Below are positions 7,600 through 16,169 of a DNA stretch of 53,362 nucleotides, in pieces. The notes under the pieces were generated by a model. The model had not been told where the DNA came from. It saw nothing but the letters and a program-made list of their open reading frames with translations, and did not search any database. A program made the translations under genes and the position numbers. Numbering within the stretch: the stretch's first letter is position 1; the number at the start of each line of letters is the position of its first letter. This DNA comes from Fidelibacterota bacterium (lineage in GTDB: Bacteria > Fidelibacterota > UBA8477 > JABMPR01): assembly GCA_013203185.1 (NCBI GenBank), contig JABMOS010000154.1, positions 1 through 53,362 on the forward strand, in the 5' to 3' direction.

Positions 7600-9839
7600 G
7601 TACTAGCATGAATCGCCGCGATTTTATAAAGATCGCCGGTGTGGGCGCCGGAAGCCTAGCTTTCGCAACACCCCTATTTGATTTCTCCACCGGAGAAATA
7701 TTAGCTCCTGATACAGTTCCTGGCATGTACGCCAAAAGAACACCTACATATTGTGAGATCTGTTTCTGGAAGTGTGCAGGTTGGGTACATACCAATGAAG
7801 AAGGGAAGATCTGGAAAGTAACAGGTCACGAAGACGATCCTCATTCCAATGGCCGCCTATGTCCCCGTGGTACCGGTGGTGTCGGTATGTACAACGATGA
7901 AGATCGCTTAAAAACACCCCTCATCAGGACAGAAGTAAATGGTGTCCAAACCTTTCGCGAAGCAAGCTGGGATGAAGCATTCACCTATATAGCTGATAAG
8001 CTAAAAATAGTTGCTGAAGAACATGGCCCAGAGTGTACCGCCCTCTTTTCTCATGGTTCAGGTGGGCATTATTTGGGAGATTTGTTAAACGCTTTTGGCT
8101 CCAATAGCATTACAGCTCCTTCATATGCTCAATGTCGAGGACCCCGTGAAGTTGGTTTCTTCGCCACCTATGGCGAGGGTGTTGGGTCCCCGGAACGGGT
8201 TGATATCAGGGATACCCGCTGTCTGGTTCTCATTGGTTCTCATTTTGGTGAAAACATGCACAATGGACCGGTTCAGGAAATCTCTCAGGCGACAGCTAAA
8301 GGGGCCTCGATTATTACTGTAGATCCGCGCTTTTCCACTGTCGCCAGTAAATCCAAATTCTGGTTACCCATAAAACCGGCCACGGATATGGCACTCCTGC
8401 TTGCCTGGATGCATGTTATCATCAACGAAAACTTATATGATAAAGAGTACGTAGAGAAATACACCTATGGCTTTGATGATCTGAAAGCCCATGTCGCCAC
8501 CCATACACCGGAGTGGGCATATGGTCTCACAACAATTAAGCCAGAAACTATCAGAGAGACGGCTCGTGAAATGGCCAACGCCAGTCCAAGAGTTATTATC
8601 CATCCGGGGCGCCATGTCACATGGTATGGTGATGATACTCAGCGCCTTAGAGCAGTGGCCATGCTCAATGCCTTATTGGGTTCCTGGGGTCGCAGGGGAG
8701 GCTTCTACAACCCTGAAAAAGTTAGTTTTAAGACCTACCCTCACCCGCATTTTCCCACCCCAAAACGCACCTGGAAAGATGCCCATCCAGGAAAGTTCAA
8801 ACTGGCCAGCCTGGCTTTAGCTTCTGGAATATGCGATGCTACAATTCCAACCTCTGAAAGAGATTGCTCATTTAAAGCCTGGATAGTGAACGGAACCAAC
8901 CTGATTCACACCTTGCCAAATCAGGCAAACACCTTGAAGGCGATTCAAGCATTGGATCTCCTGGTGGTAATCGATACCATGCCAATGGAAATCACCGGCT
9001 ATGCTGATGTAATTTTGCCTGAATGTACCTATCTGGAACGTTATGATGACATTCGCGTCAGTGCCCATCGCGAACCAACCCTTGCCTTGCGTATGCCCGC
9101 AGCCGAACCAAAATATAATACCAAACCAGCCTGGTGGATTGCCAAGAATCTGGCTGAAAAAATGGGCTTGGGAGCATTTTTTCCCTGGAAAGATATTGAG
9201 GAGAAGTTGGATTGGGAGTTGAAGCAGGTTGGATCTTCACTTGAAGAAATGCAGCGTATTGGTGTCAAGAAAATGAAACGCTCCTATGATGACCTCTACC
9301 CCATGGAAAATCTTGAAGATTTTGAGTTTAATACCAATACTGGTAAAATCGAGCTCTACTCTACCGCAATGGCAGATGAAGGGTACGATCCCCTGCCAAA
9401 ATATAAAGCACATGAAGAGCCACCTTCAGGCTACTATCGTCTCATTTATGGTCGCGCTCCCATGCATACCTTCAGTCGTACTGCCAACAATCCAAATCTA
9501 ACTGATCTCATGGATGAGAATAGTGTTTGGGTTAATCCCAAAATTGCCAAAGAATGGGGCTTGAAGAATGATCAATACCTGTGGCTAGAAAACCAGGATG
9601 GCGTGGTCAGCAAGACTCCCATCAAAGTGCGCATCACTGAACGTATCCGTTTTGATAGTGTATACATGGTCCACGGTTTTGGGCACACCAATAAAAAGTT
9701 AACCCGGGCATTTGGGCGGGGAGCCAGTGATGCTGATTTGATCACCCGCGTCCACATTGATCCAGAAATGGGCGGTACGGGTATGAGGGGTAATTTCGTA
9801 ACCTTCCGTTTTGAAGCTGGTGAGGAGGTGTCCTCATGA
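7596..9839 (+). CDS. Molybdopterin oxidoreductase catalytic subunit, polysulfide/thiosulfate reductase type
   Basis: This is the large bis-MGD subunit of a periplasmic DMSO-reductase-family enzyme. The start at 7596 follows GGAAGAA. A twin-arginine signal (NRRDFIKIAG, Arg7-Arg8) directs folded export. A [4Fe-4S] site is visible as Cys53, Cys56, Cys60 and Cys89 (CEICFWKC, RLCPRG), and the likely metal-ligand Cys180 is in SYAQCRGPREVG, as in PsrA/PhsA. The 747 residues fit that group. The downstream ferredoxin and NrfD subunits complete a PsrABC-like complex. Whether the substrate is polysulfide, thiosulfate, tetrathionate or arsenate cannot be proved, but the sulfur genes downstream favour a sulfur compound. 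Confidence 0.9.
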   Translation: MSTSMNRRDFIKIAGVGAGSLAFATPLFDFSTGEILAPDTVPGMYAKRTPTYCEICFWKCAGWVHTNEEGKIWKVTGHEDDPHSNGRLCPRGTGGVGMYNDEDRLKTPLIRTEVNGVQTFREASWDEAFTYIADKLKIVAEEHGPECTALFSHGSGGHYLGDLLNAFGSNSITAPSYAQCRGPREVGFFATYGEGVGSPERVDIRDTRCLVLIGSHFGENMHNGPVQEISQATAKGASIITVDPRFSTVASKSKFWLPIKPATDMALLLAWMHVIINENLYDKEYVEKYTYGFDDLKAHVATHTPEWAYGLTTIKPETIRETAREMANASPRVIIHPGRHVTWYGDDTQRLRAVAMLNALLGSWGRRGGFYNPEKVSFKTYPHPHFPTPKRTWKDAHPGKFKLASLALASGICDATIPTSERDCSFKAWIVNGTNLIHTLPNQANTLKAIQALDLLVVIDTMPMEITGYADVILPECTYLERYDDIRVSAHREPTLALRMPAAEPKYNTKPAWWIAKNLAEKMGLGAFFPWKDIEEKLDWELKQVGSSLEEMQRIGVKKMKRSYDDLYPMENLEDFEFNTNTGKIELYSTAMADEGYDPLPKYKAHEEPPSGYYRLIYGRAPMHTFSRTANNPNLTDLMDENSVWVNPKIAKEWGLKNDQYLWLENQDGVVSKTPIKVRITERIRFDSVYMVHGFGHTNKKLTRAFGRGASDADLITRVHIDPEMGGTGMRGNFVTFRFEAGEEVSS

Positions 9840-10369
9840 GATATGCCATGGCTGTAGACACACTAAAATGTGTGGGCTGTAGTGACTGTGTTGTGGCCTG
9901 CCAGACAGAGAATAATGTTCCCATTGGACACTGTCGTGATTGGATTGTCGAAAAGACGACAGGTACATATCCCAAGTTACAATTGGAAATTCGTTCTGAG
10001 CGCTGCAATCACTGCGCGAATGCTCCCTGTGTGCGAACCTGTCCCACAGAAGCAAGTCATTATGCCCAAGGTGGTATTGTTCTGGTTGAAGAAAGCGAAT
10101 GTATTGGTTGTAAGGCCTGCATCACATCATGTCCATACGATGCCCGCTTCATTCACCCCGAAGGCTATGTGGACAAATGCACATTCTGCATCCATCGGGT
10201 TGAAAAAGGCCAGGAACCAGCATGTGTGGCTGTCTGTCCCACACATTGCATGACCTTTGGTGATCTGGATGATCCCAATAGTGAAATATCCAGAGCTATG
10301 GCTACCAGAAAATGGAAATCACTCATTCCCGAAGCCGGGACTGACCCCAAAGTATTCTACCTGATATAG
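9836..10369 (+). CDS. Four-cluster ferredoxin subunit (PsrB/PhsB-like)
   Basis: This is the electron-transfer subunit linking the NrfD membrane subunit with the molybdenum subunit. The 177 residues carry sixteen Cys in four groups (12/15/18/22, 57/60/65/69, 89/92/95/99, 115/118/130/134), enough for four [4Fe-4S] clusters, with motifs CVGCSDCVVAC and CIGCKACITSCP. There is no own signal peptide, as usual for partners exported with the Tat-borne large subunit. It overlaps the upstream gene by 4 bases. Confidence 0.93.
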   Translation: MRYAMAVDTLKCVGCSDCVVACQTENNVPIGHCRDWIVEKTTGTYPKLQLEIRSERCNHCANAPCVRTCPTEASHYAQGGIVLVEESECIGCKACITSCPYDARFIHPEGYVDKCTFCIHRVEKGQEPACVAVCPTHCMTFGDLDDPNSEISRAMATRKWKSLIPEAGTDPKVFYLI

Positions 10370-10377
10370 AGGTTATT

Positions 10378-11319
10378 ATGATTGAAGAAATTATCACCAG
10401 TGGACGTATGAACCCCGAGATTGATCCGATCCTCCACGTATGGGGTTGGGAAATCCCCTTTTATCTCTTTTTGGGAGGAATTTCAGCGGGAATCTTGATA
10501 TTCTCCGCCTATTTCACCCTGCGTGGACGACAAGATGAGTTGCCGGTGGCAGTAAAGTGGATGCCCATTGCAGTCCCATTCCTCATTGGGATTGGATTGA
10601 TCGCCCTCCTGCTTGATCTTTCCCATGTTCTCTATGCGTGGCAATTATTTACCAATATTCGTTGGGAATCACCTATGTCCTGGGGTGCCTGGACCTTGCT
10701 GGTCATTACCCCCCTTTCCATGGCCTGGGTTGCAACCTGGCTGGAGGATATTTTCCCGAACTGGGACTGGAAATTTGATGAAGTAAAAGCAATGATTAAC
10801 TGGCTTAAAAATCAACGACGCTACCTGGCGCAGATACTCATTCTCCTTTCGATTATTTTGGGTATGTACACAGGAATCCTCCTGTCGGCCTTCAACGCCA
10901 GACCATTCTGGAACACGAGTATTCTGGGACCCTTATTTCTGACCTCTGGATTATCAGCCAGCGCGGCTTTGGTTTCTTTCTTTTCGAAATCTGAAGTGGA
11001 GAAACGGCTGTTCACACGAATAGACATCATCCTGATCGGGATAGAATTGTTCATGATCGTCCATCTATTTATGGGGCATCTCGCTGGAACTCAAGTTCAC
11101 ATCCAGGCTGCTCAGATGTTCCTGGGTGGTGCTTTCACCGTTCCCTTCTGGATATTTGTTGTGGGCCTTGGACTGATTTTGCCTGTGATTCTGGAAATTT
11201 TGGAGCTCAAACATAAATTTGTCCCGGCAATCGTGCCAGTTGTACTGATTGTGGGTGGGAATCTAATGCTGCGCTTTATCGTTGTGAATGCCGGTCAAGC
11301 CAGCCGCTGGTTGTATTAA
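10378..11319 (+). CDS. NrfD-family membrane anchor subunit (PsrC-like)
   Basis: A 313-residue integral membrane protein with about eight or nine helices, which exchanges electrons with the quinone pool. The NrfD signature region near the N-terminus (WGWEIPFYLFLGGISAGIL) and the YTGILLSAFNARPFWNT segment are clear. It follows the ferredoxin gene by 8 bases with an AGAGG site. Without a haem, NrfD proteins act as quinol oxidases or reductases, so the complex is predicted to couple quinol to sulfur-compound reduction. Confidence 0.92.
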   Translation: MIEEIITSGRMNPEIDPILHVWGWEIPFYLFLGGISAGILIFSAYFTLRGRQDELPVAVKWMPIAVPFLIGIGLIALLLDLSHVLYAWQLFTNIRWESPMSWGAWTLLVITPLSMAWVATWLEDIFPNWDWKFDEVKAMINWLKNQRRYLAQILILLSIILGMYTGILLSAFNARPFWNTSILGPLFLTSGLSASAALVSFFSKSEVEKRLFTRIDIILIGIELFMIVHLFMGHLAGTQVHIQAAQMFLGGAFTVPFWIFVVGLGLILPVILEILELKHKFVPAIVPVVLIVGGNLMLRFIVVNAGQASRWLY

Positions 11320-11344
11320 AGATTAAACATTATAAGGGTTATTG

Positions 11345-11857
11345 ATGATGAAAACAAAGTACATGAATCCCTATCTGGCAGGTGTCCTGTTGGGATTGGT
11401 GCTCCTCATGGCATTTTTCTTTTCAGGCAGAGGTCTGGGGGCAAGTGGTGCAGTGAAGAGTGTGGTGGTTGCTGCAGTAGATGTCGTTGCTCCTGAGCAT
11501 GCAGCCAACTCAGGCTTTTACAGCAAATATGTGGGTGAGGGGAAATCACCTATGAAAGCCTGGTTGGTTTTCGAGATGATCGGAGTATTGGTCGGGGGCT
11601 TTCTGTCTGGAGCCTTCTCTGGGCGACTAAAATGGAAAGTGGAGCACTTCCCGGGCATTACAGCAAATCGTAGACTCGTTTTTGCAGGGATAGGTGGGAT
11701 ACTGTTTGGATTTGGTTCGCAACTGGGACGTGGCTGCACCAGTGGATCTGCATTGACAGGGATGGCTAGTTTATCTGTAGCAGGTTTCGTCTCTATGATG
11801 GCAATATTTGGAACTGCCTTTGCTCTGGCATATTTCCTTAGAAAAAATTGGATTTAG
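11345..11857 (+). CDS. YeeE/YedE family transporter, first half-size protein
   Basis: A 170-residue membrane protein with about four or five helices. The signature GSQLGRGCTSGSALTGMA carries the conserved Cys that binds thiosulfate or sulfur in this family. It is half the size of single-chain YeeE (TsuA), and the partner half follows 9 bases after its stop, the arrangement of PmpA/PmpB-type pairs. The start ATG was chosen from three possible starts because an AAGG site lies 7 bases before it. Probable role: uptake of thiosulfate or another sulfur compound for, or product traffic from, the reductase. Confidence 0.88.
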   Translation: MMKTKYMNPYLAGVLLGLVLLMAFFFSGRGLGASGAVKSVVVAAVDVVAPEHAANSGFYSKYVGEGKSPMKAWLVFEMIGVLVGGFLSGAFSGRLKWKVEHFPGITANRRLVFAGIGGILFGFGSQLGRGCTSGSALTGMASLSVAGFVSMMAIFGTAFALAYFLRKNWI

Positions 11858-11866
11858 GAGTCTATC

Positions 11867-12457
11867 ATGGGTCCTCTCGTACCTCAAGAAATTATTGGCG
11901 CTGACTGGAATTTTTTCATCGCCTTCGTGGTGGGAATCGGATTTGGTTTTGTTCTCGAACAGGCTGGATTCTCATCAAGTCGCAAATTGGCCGGTATGTT
12001 TTACGGCTATGATACGGTTGTACTAAAAGTGTTTTTTACTGCAGCCATTACTGCCATGCTGGGCTTGCTTTTCTTTAGTCTTTTTGGCTGGATTAATCTC
12101 AATCTCATATACGTAAACCCAACCTTTCTAGGGAGCGCTATTGCAGGAGGAGTTATCATGGGAGCAGGGTTCATCATTGGTGGTTTTTGCCCAGGGACCA
12201 GTGTCTGTGCAGCTGCTATTGGCAAAATTGACGCCATGGTTTTCGTTGGAGGAATCTTTTTAGGCATATTCATTTTTGCTGAGGGCTATCCCCTTCTCGA
12301 AGACTTTTATATGTCCGGCTCCATGGGACCGATAAAAGTATCTGATGTTCTGGGAATCTCCGGTGGCGTTATGGCTTTACTTGTTATCATAGCGGCTCTG
12401 GTCATGTTCAAACTGGGTGAATTGGCCGAGAAAAAATGGCCAAGAGAGGAGTATTAA
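11867..12457 (+). CDS. YeeE/YedE family transporter, second half-size protein
   Basis: A 196-residue membrane protein with about five or six helices. The conserved motif GAGFIIGGFCPGTSVCAA has two Cys, one of them at the family position. Together with the preceding gene it gives the two pseudo-symmetric halves of a YeeE fold. It has a clear Glu-rich first loop (GFVLEQAGFSSSRKL). The transported species is inferred from family and context: thiosulfate, polysulfide or sulfide-level sulfur. Confidence 0.88.
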   Translation: MGPLVPQEIIGADWNFFIAFVVGIGFGFVLEQAGFSSSRKLAGMFYGYDTVVLKVFFTAAITAMLGLLFFSLFGWINLNLIYVNPTFLGSAIAGGVIMGAGFIIGGFCPGTSVCAAAIGKIDAMVFVGGIFLGIFIFAEGYPLLEDFYMSGSMGPIKVSDVLGISGGVMALLVIIAALVMFKLGELAEKKWPREEY

Positions 12458-12458
12458 C

Positions 12459-13082
12459 ATGACTATCAAAAATGTTATTTTTATTGGATTACTGCTTCTA
12501 GGAGTGGTCATAGCCATGGTGCCCGAGAATACAACCAAACCATATAAACTTACTGCTTCCCAAATGCTGGTTGAGGTACAGGGAGCCGCTGAGATGGTCA
12601 CAGCAGATGAAGTTGCCCACTGGCTTATATCAAAAGATCCCAGTCTTCAGCTCATAGACGTCCGCACGCCTGATGAGTTTCAGAAATATCACCTGGAGGG
12701 CGCAATTAATATCCCCATCTCTGTGATCCTGAAGGATGATTATCGCGATTATCTTGATCAGGGAATTAAAATGAATGTTCTCTATTCCAACGGAACTCTG
12801 GCTTCCCATCAAGCCTGGATGATTTTACGTCAACTGGGTTTTGTGAATAATTATGTCATGCAGGGTGGCTTGAATTACTGGTTTGACACCATAATGAATC
12901 CTGAAGAGCCTTCTGCTACTTCACCAAATGAAGAGTTCGCTAAGTATGATTTTCGCAAGGCAGCCAGCGGTGTCTTTGGTGGGGGGGTTGATGCAGCCCT
13001 GACACCTCCAACCCAGACCTCAGCTGATAAGCCAAAGGTCATTAGAAGGGAAAAGAAAAAGGCACCCGCTGGCGGTTGCTAA
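12459..13082 (+). CDS. Membrane-anchored rhodanese-like protein, catalytic Cys absent, C-terminal GGC
   Basis: A 207-residue protein. It has an N-terminal membrane helix or uncleaved signal (5-21), a rhodanese domain starting LIDVRTPDEFQKYHLEGAIN (about 65-145), then a Pro/Ala/Lys-rich tail. The active-site loop, normally Cys-x4-5-Arg, reads VLYSNGTLASHQAW, so the sulfur-carrying Cys is Ser. The only Cys in the protein is the last residue, in APAGGC. The start at 12459 follows AGAGAGGAG; the preceding stop is 1 base away. It closes the sulfur operon. A tail-borne sulfur carrier is a reasonable idea but is inference. Confidence 0.85.
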   Translation: MTIKNVIFIGLLLLGVVIAMVPENTTKPYKLTASQMLVEVQGAAEMVTADEVAHWLISKDPSLQLIDVRTPDEFQKYHLEGAINIPISVILKDDYRDYLDQGIKMNVLYSNGTLASHQAWMILRQLGFVNNYVMQGGLNYWFDTIMNPEEPSATSPNEEFAKYDFRKAASGVFGGGVDAALTPPTQTSADKPKVIRREKKKAPAGGC

Positions 13083-13098
13083 CAATTTAGGACGGGGT

Positions 13099-13116
13099 GG
13101 TAAACCTCTGTTTACC
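13099..13116 (+). repeat. Small hairpin downstream of the sulfur operon
   Basis: GGTAAA and TTTACC are 6-base arms around a 6-base loop. It lies between the rhodanese stop and the stronger terminator hairpin and may help shield the 3' end of the transcript. It has no T-tract of its own. Confidence 0.45.
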
Positions 13117-13127
13117 AATTACGACCG

Positions 13128-13155
13128 GGGCTGCAGTGATGCAGCCCTTCTTTTA
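13128..13155 (+). terminator. Rho-independent terminator of the sulfur operon
   Basis: GGGCTGCA and TGCAGCCC make a perfect 8-base stem with a 4-base loop, followed by TTCTTTTA. It lies about 45 bases after the last gene of the reductase operon and separates it from the subtilase gene. Confidence 0.85.
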
Positions 13156-13319
13156 ATGACAACCTCCTAAAGATTTGAATCTAAAATCAGGATTGTATTT
13201 GTTGATTTCCATCCAATCACAATACCATAACTTCTAAAACACATATTGCCTTTCTCACTGATTTCTTCTACTTAGCGGACGCTTGTGACCATGACACTCA
13301 CTATAAAGGATTTACCTCT

Positions 13320-15719
13320 ATGCGACTTTTGCCAGCCCGATATATTGCAATTATCCTCATATTACTATTTTGCCAACTTGCCTCTGCCCAAAACCAGGTC
13401 GAGTTGATCACCGATAAATTTTTCCTCAAAGTTCAGCAAAACTCATTCTCTCAGAGCCAAAGAAGCAATGCCATGCAAATCTTGGGACTCCCCGGCGTCG
13501 CTGACATACTCACTGCTCAAAATACCCTCGATATTCTTCCTGCATTCGCCTCGTTTTCCATGGAAGACAATGATTCATATGGGCTAAGCAGAATTTTTGT
13601 AATCAACCTCTCAGAAAATGAGGATGTGCTTGCAGTGATTGATGGATTAAATGCACTCAGTGATGTTGAATATGCAGAGCCCATGTATATTCGTGAACTT
13701 TATGATACCCAATTCATACCCAATGATGCCTATTTTGGTCAATCCTGGCACCATCCTGTCGTAAATACCCCAGATGCCTGGGATATTGAAGCAGGGAGTG
13801 ACACAGTGATTATTGCCATCGTTGACACCGGAGTAGATACAGATCATCCTGATCTCGTCAGCAATTTATGGATCAATCCAGGTGAGATAGCTGACAATGG
13901 TGTCGATGATGATCTCAATGGTAAAATAGATGATATTTATGGCTGGAACTTCACATCAGGAACGGTGGGAGATGCTGATGTCAACCATGAGTGGGGCTGG
14001 CACCCTTACAATGCTGAAGATCATGGAACCCACTGTGCAGGTATTGCTGCAGGTGTCACCAATAATCTGATTGGTATTGCAGGCGCCTCCCAGAACTCCA
14101 AGATCATGACCTGCAAAATTTTTCCATATCTTTCAGATGCTGCTGCAGCAAATGCAATTATTTATGCTGCAGACAATGGCGCACATGTAATAAGCAATAG
14201 TTGGGGTGGTGGCGGTGCTTCAGCTACCATCGGAAGTGCCATTCTCTATGCTCGTAACACCAAAGGAAGTGTTGTTCTGTTCGCTGCAGGCAATGATGGC
14301 AGCTCTAGCCCCCATTATCCAGGTGCTAGTGCAGGTGCAGTTTGTGTTGGCGCTACCAATAGCTCTGATAGTCGTGCAAGTTTTTCAAATTACGGTTCCT
14401 GGGTAGATATGTGCGCACCTGGCACCAATATCTGGAGTTGTACTGACCCTGCTAATCCGGCTCATAATAGCCAGTATCAAGCCTGGGATGGTACTTCCAT
14501 GGCAACGCCTCTGGCAGCCGGTATAGCCGCACTCATTAAGTCTCAATTCCCATCTATTACTGTGGACGCCTTAGAAGCACGCCTCATTGATGGTGACGAT
14601 GTGGGAAACCTCCAAATGGGGCTGCGTGTAAATGCATTAAAGGCGTTAACCTCCTTCAACGTGAGTCATACTGCTTTGTCAAATATTATTGATCCTACTG
14701 ATCCAATAAACGTCAATGTTGAAACTTTTGCAGAAGAAAACACAGCCCTTTCTTTAACCCTGAACTACTCCATTTCCGGGAGTGAGTATTCAACTCTTGA
14801 AATGACGGAGGTATCACCAAATAATTGGAGCAGTGAAATTCCTACTCCTGAAAGTGGTTCCATTGTTGAATATTATATTCATGCATCTGATGGTGAGGGC
14901 AACATTGTATTCAATCCTCTAAGCGCTCCAGAGATTCCCTACTTTTTCCTCGTAGGGTCAGGTGGTTTCTTCCCAACCCTCGTCTATGAGGATGCTGAAA
15001 CTGAACAAGGATGGTCACTGGGTATCTTCGGTGATGATGCCACCTCTGGATTATGGGTCCGAGATGAACCCATTGGCACCTTCGAAGGCACGATCCCAGT
15101 TCAACCTGAAGAAGATCATACACTGGCTGGAACCATGTGTTTTGTGACTGGCAATGCACCATTTGACGGTTCAAATACAGGAGCGGGTGATGTAGATGGT
15201 GGAGCCACAACACTTGAAAGTCCAGTATATGCTATTCCCCCTGGGGTTTCACCTGTGATCAGCTATTGGCGCTGGTTTACCAATGATCTCGGTTTTAGTC
15301 CTGGTGAGGATAGCTGGATTGTACAAGCAAGAGACCAGAATAATATCTGGGTCACTCTGGAGCAGACCACAGAGTCTGACAATTCTTGGACAAATCATCA
15401 ATTCCTGGTGAAACACTTTTTTCAGCAGCCCAATCAGATTCAATTCAGATTTATTGCAGAGGATGCTCCCGGCGGTTCCCTGGTGGAAGCTGCAGTAGAT
15501 GATCTGCATATATTCTATACAGGTGAGGTCAGCTTTATTCCAGGTGATGTCAATATGGATACTTCTATAAATATTCAAGATCTGGTCCTGATCGTCGCCC
15601 ACATTCTAGGCAATTCAACCCTCCAGGGCAATGCAGCCTTAGCCGCTGATTTTAATCTTGATGCCACAGTGAATATCCAGGACGTGGTCACCCTGGTAAG
15701 CGCCATATTGGGTGATTAA
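13320..15719 (+). CDS. Secreted subtilisin-like (S8) serine protease with C-terminal dockerin-like repeats
   Basis: A 799-residue exported protease. A signal peptide ends near Ala23 (LFCQLASAQ). A propeptide-like part spans about 24-130. The S8 domain is intact: Asp169 (IVDTGVDTDHPDL), His235 (DHGTHCAGIAAG), Asn325 and Ser393 (GTSMATPLAAG). Beta-rich accessory domains follow (about 450-735). The end holds two EF-hand-like dockerin repeats (GDVNMDTSINIQDLVLIVAH and DFNLDATVNIQDVVTLVSAI). An AAAGGA site precedes the ATG. The likely role is extracellular protein degradation. The dockerin may bind a cohesin or be a cell-surface retention tag; no cohesin is in the window. Confidence 0.92.
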   Translation: MRLLPARYIAIILILLFCQLASAQNQVELITDKFFLKVQQNSFSQSQRSNAMQILGLPGVADILTAQNTLDILPAFASFSMEDNDSYGLSRIFVINLSENEDVLAVIDGLNALSDVEYAEPMYIRELYDTQFIPNDAYFGQSWHHPVVNTPDAWDIEAGSDTVIIAIVDTGVDTDHPDLVSNLWINPGEIADNGVDDDLNGKIDDIYGWNFTSGTVGDADVNHEWGWHPYNAEDHGTHCAGIAAGVTNNLIGIAGASQNSKIMTCKIFPYLSDAAAANAIIYAADNGAHVISNSWGGGGASATIGSAILYARNTKGSVVLFAAGNDGSSSPHYPGASAGAVCVGATNSSDSRASFSNYGSWVDMCAPGTNIWSCTDPANPAHNSQYQAWDGTSMATPLAAGIAALIKSQFPSITVDALEARLIDGDDVGNLQMGLRVNALKALTSFNVSHTALSNIIDPTDPINVNVETFAEENTALSLTLNYSISGSEYSTLEMTEVSPNNWSSEIPTPESGSIVEYYIHASDGEGNIVFNPLSAPEIPYFFLVGSGGFFPTLVYEDAETEQGWSLGIFGDDATSGLWVRDEPIGTFEGTIPVQPEEDHTLAGTMCFVTGNAPFDGSNTGAGDVDGGATTLESPVYAIPPGVSPVISYWRWFTNDLGFSPGEDSWIVQARDQNNIWVTLEQTTESDNSWTNHQFLVKHFFQQPNQIQFRFIAEDAPGGSLVEAAVDDLHIFYTGEVSFIPGDVNMDTSINIQDLVLIVAHILGNSTLQGNAALAADFNLDATVNIQDVVTLVSAILGD

Positions 15720-15733
15720 TTGGGGTAATTCCC

Positions 15734-15762
15734 TTGGACTCTAACAGTTCAGTATTAATATT
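15734..15762 (+). promoter_or_regulatory. Possible sigma-70-type promoter for the hyp operon
   Basis: TTGGAC and AATATT are separated by 17 bases in the 86-base gap before hypA. Matches to consensus are partial, so this is only the best candidate in the gap. Confidence 0.3.
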
Positions 15763-15805
15763 GCTTTCGTTCTAACGAGTAAGAAAAGCACGGAAGAAGC
15801 GGATT

Positions 15806-16147
15806 ATGCATGAGATGTCCATCGCTATGAATATTATCAGTATCGCCTGTAATGAGGCTGAAAAAGATGGCGCTAGCTCCATATCCAAAATAGAGCTTGA
15901 TGTGGGAAAATTATCGGGAGTCATGGTCGATTCTCTTAATTTTTGTTATGAATCCGTTTGCAAGGGCACCTTGGCTGAGAACTCTACCCTTTCCATCAAA
16001 GAGATACCTGCCAAAGCAAGTTGCAAACAATGCAACCATACATTTGAAATTGACTCATTTATGGCTCTATGCCCTCAATGTGAAAGTTATGAAATTGATA
16101 TTCTCCAGGGGCGCGAGCTGAAGCTCCGAGCGGTAAGTGTAAATTGA
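15806..16147 (+). CDS. hypA: Hydrogenase nickel-insertion protein HypA
   Basis: HypA delivers nickel to the large subunit of NiFe hydrogenases together with HypB. The 113 residues begin MHEMS with His2, the nickel ligand. A zinc site is formed by two Cys pairs (CKQC about residue 73 and CPQC about 90). It is the first gene of a six-gene maturation operon and lies 22 bases before hypB. Confidence 0.95.
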   Translation: MHEMSIAMNIISIACNEAEKDGASSISKIELDVGKLSGVMVDSLNFCYESVCKGTLAENSTLSIKEIPAKASCKQCNHTFEIDSFMALCPQCESYEIDILQGRELKLRAVSVN

Positions 16148-16169
16148 TCATTATTGAAAGGATATAGGC

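Noticed and set aside
8491-8820. 109-codon open frame inside the molybdopterin oxidoreductase gene
   Set aside because: Out-of-frame shadow of a clear family member; no independent support.
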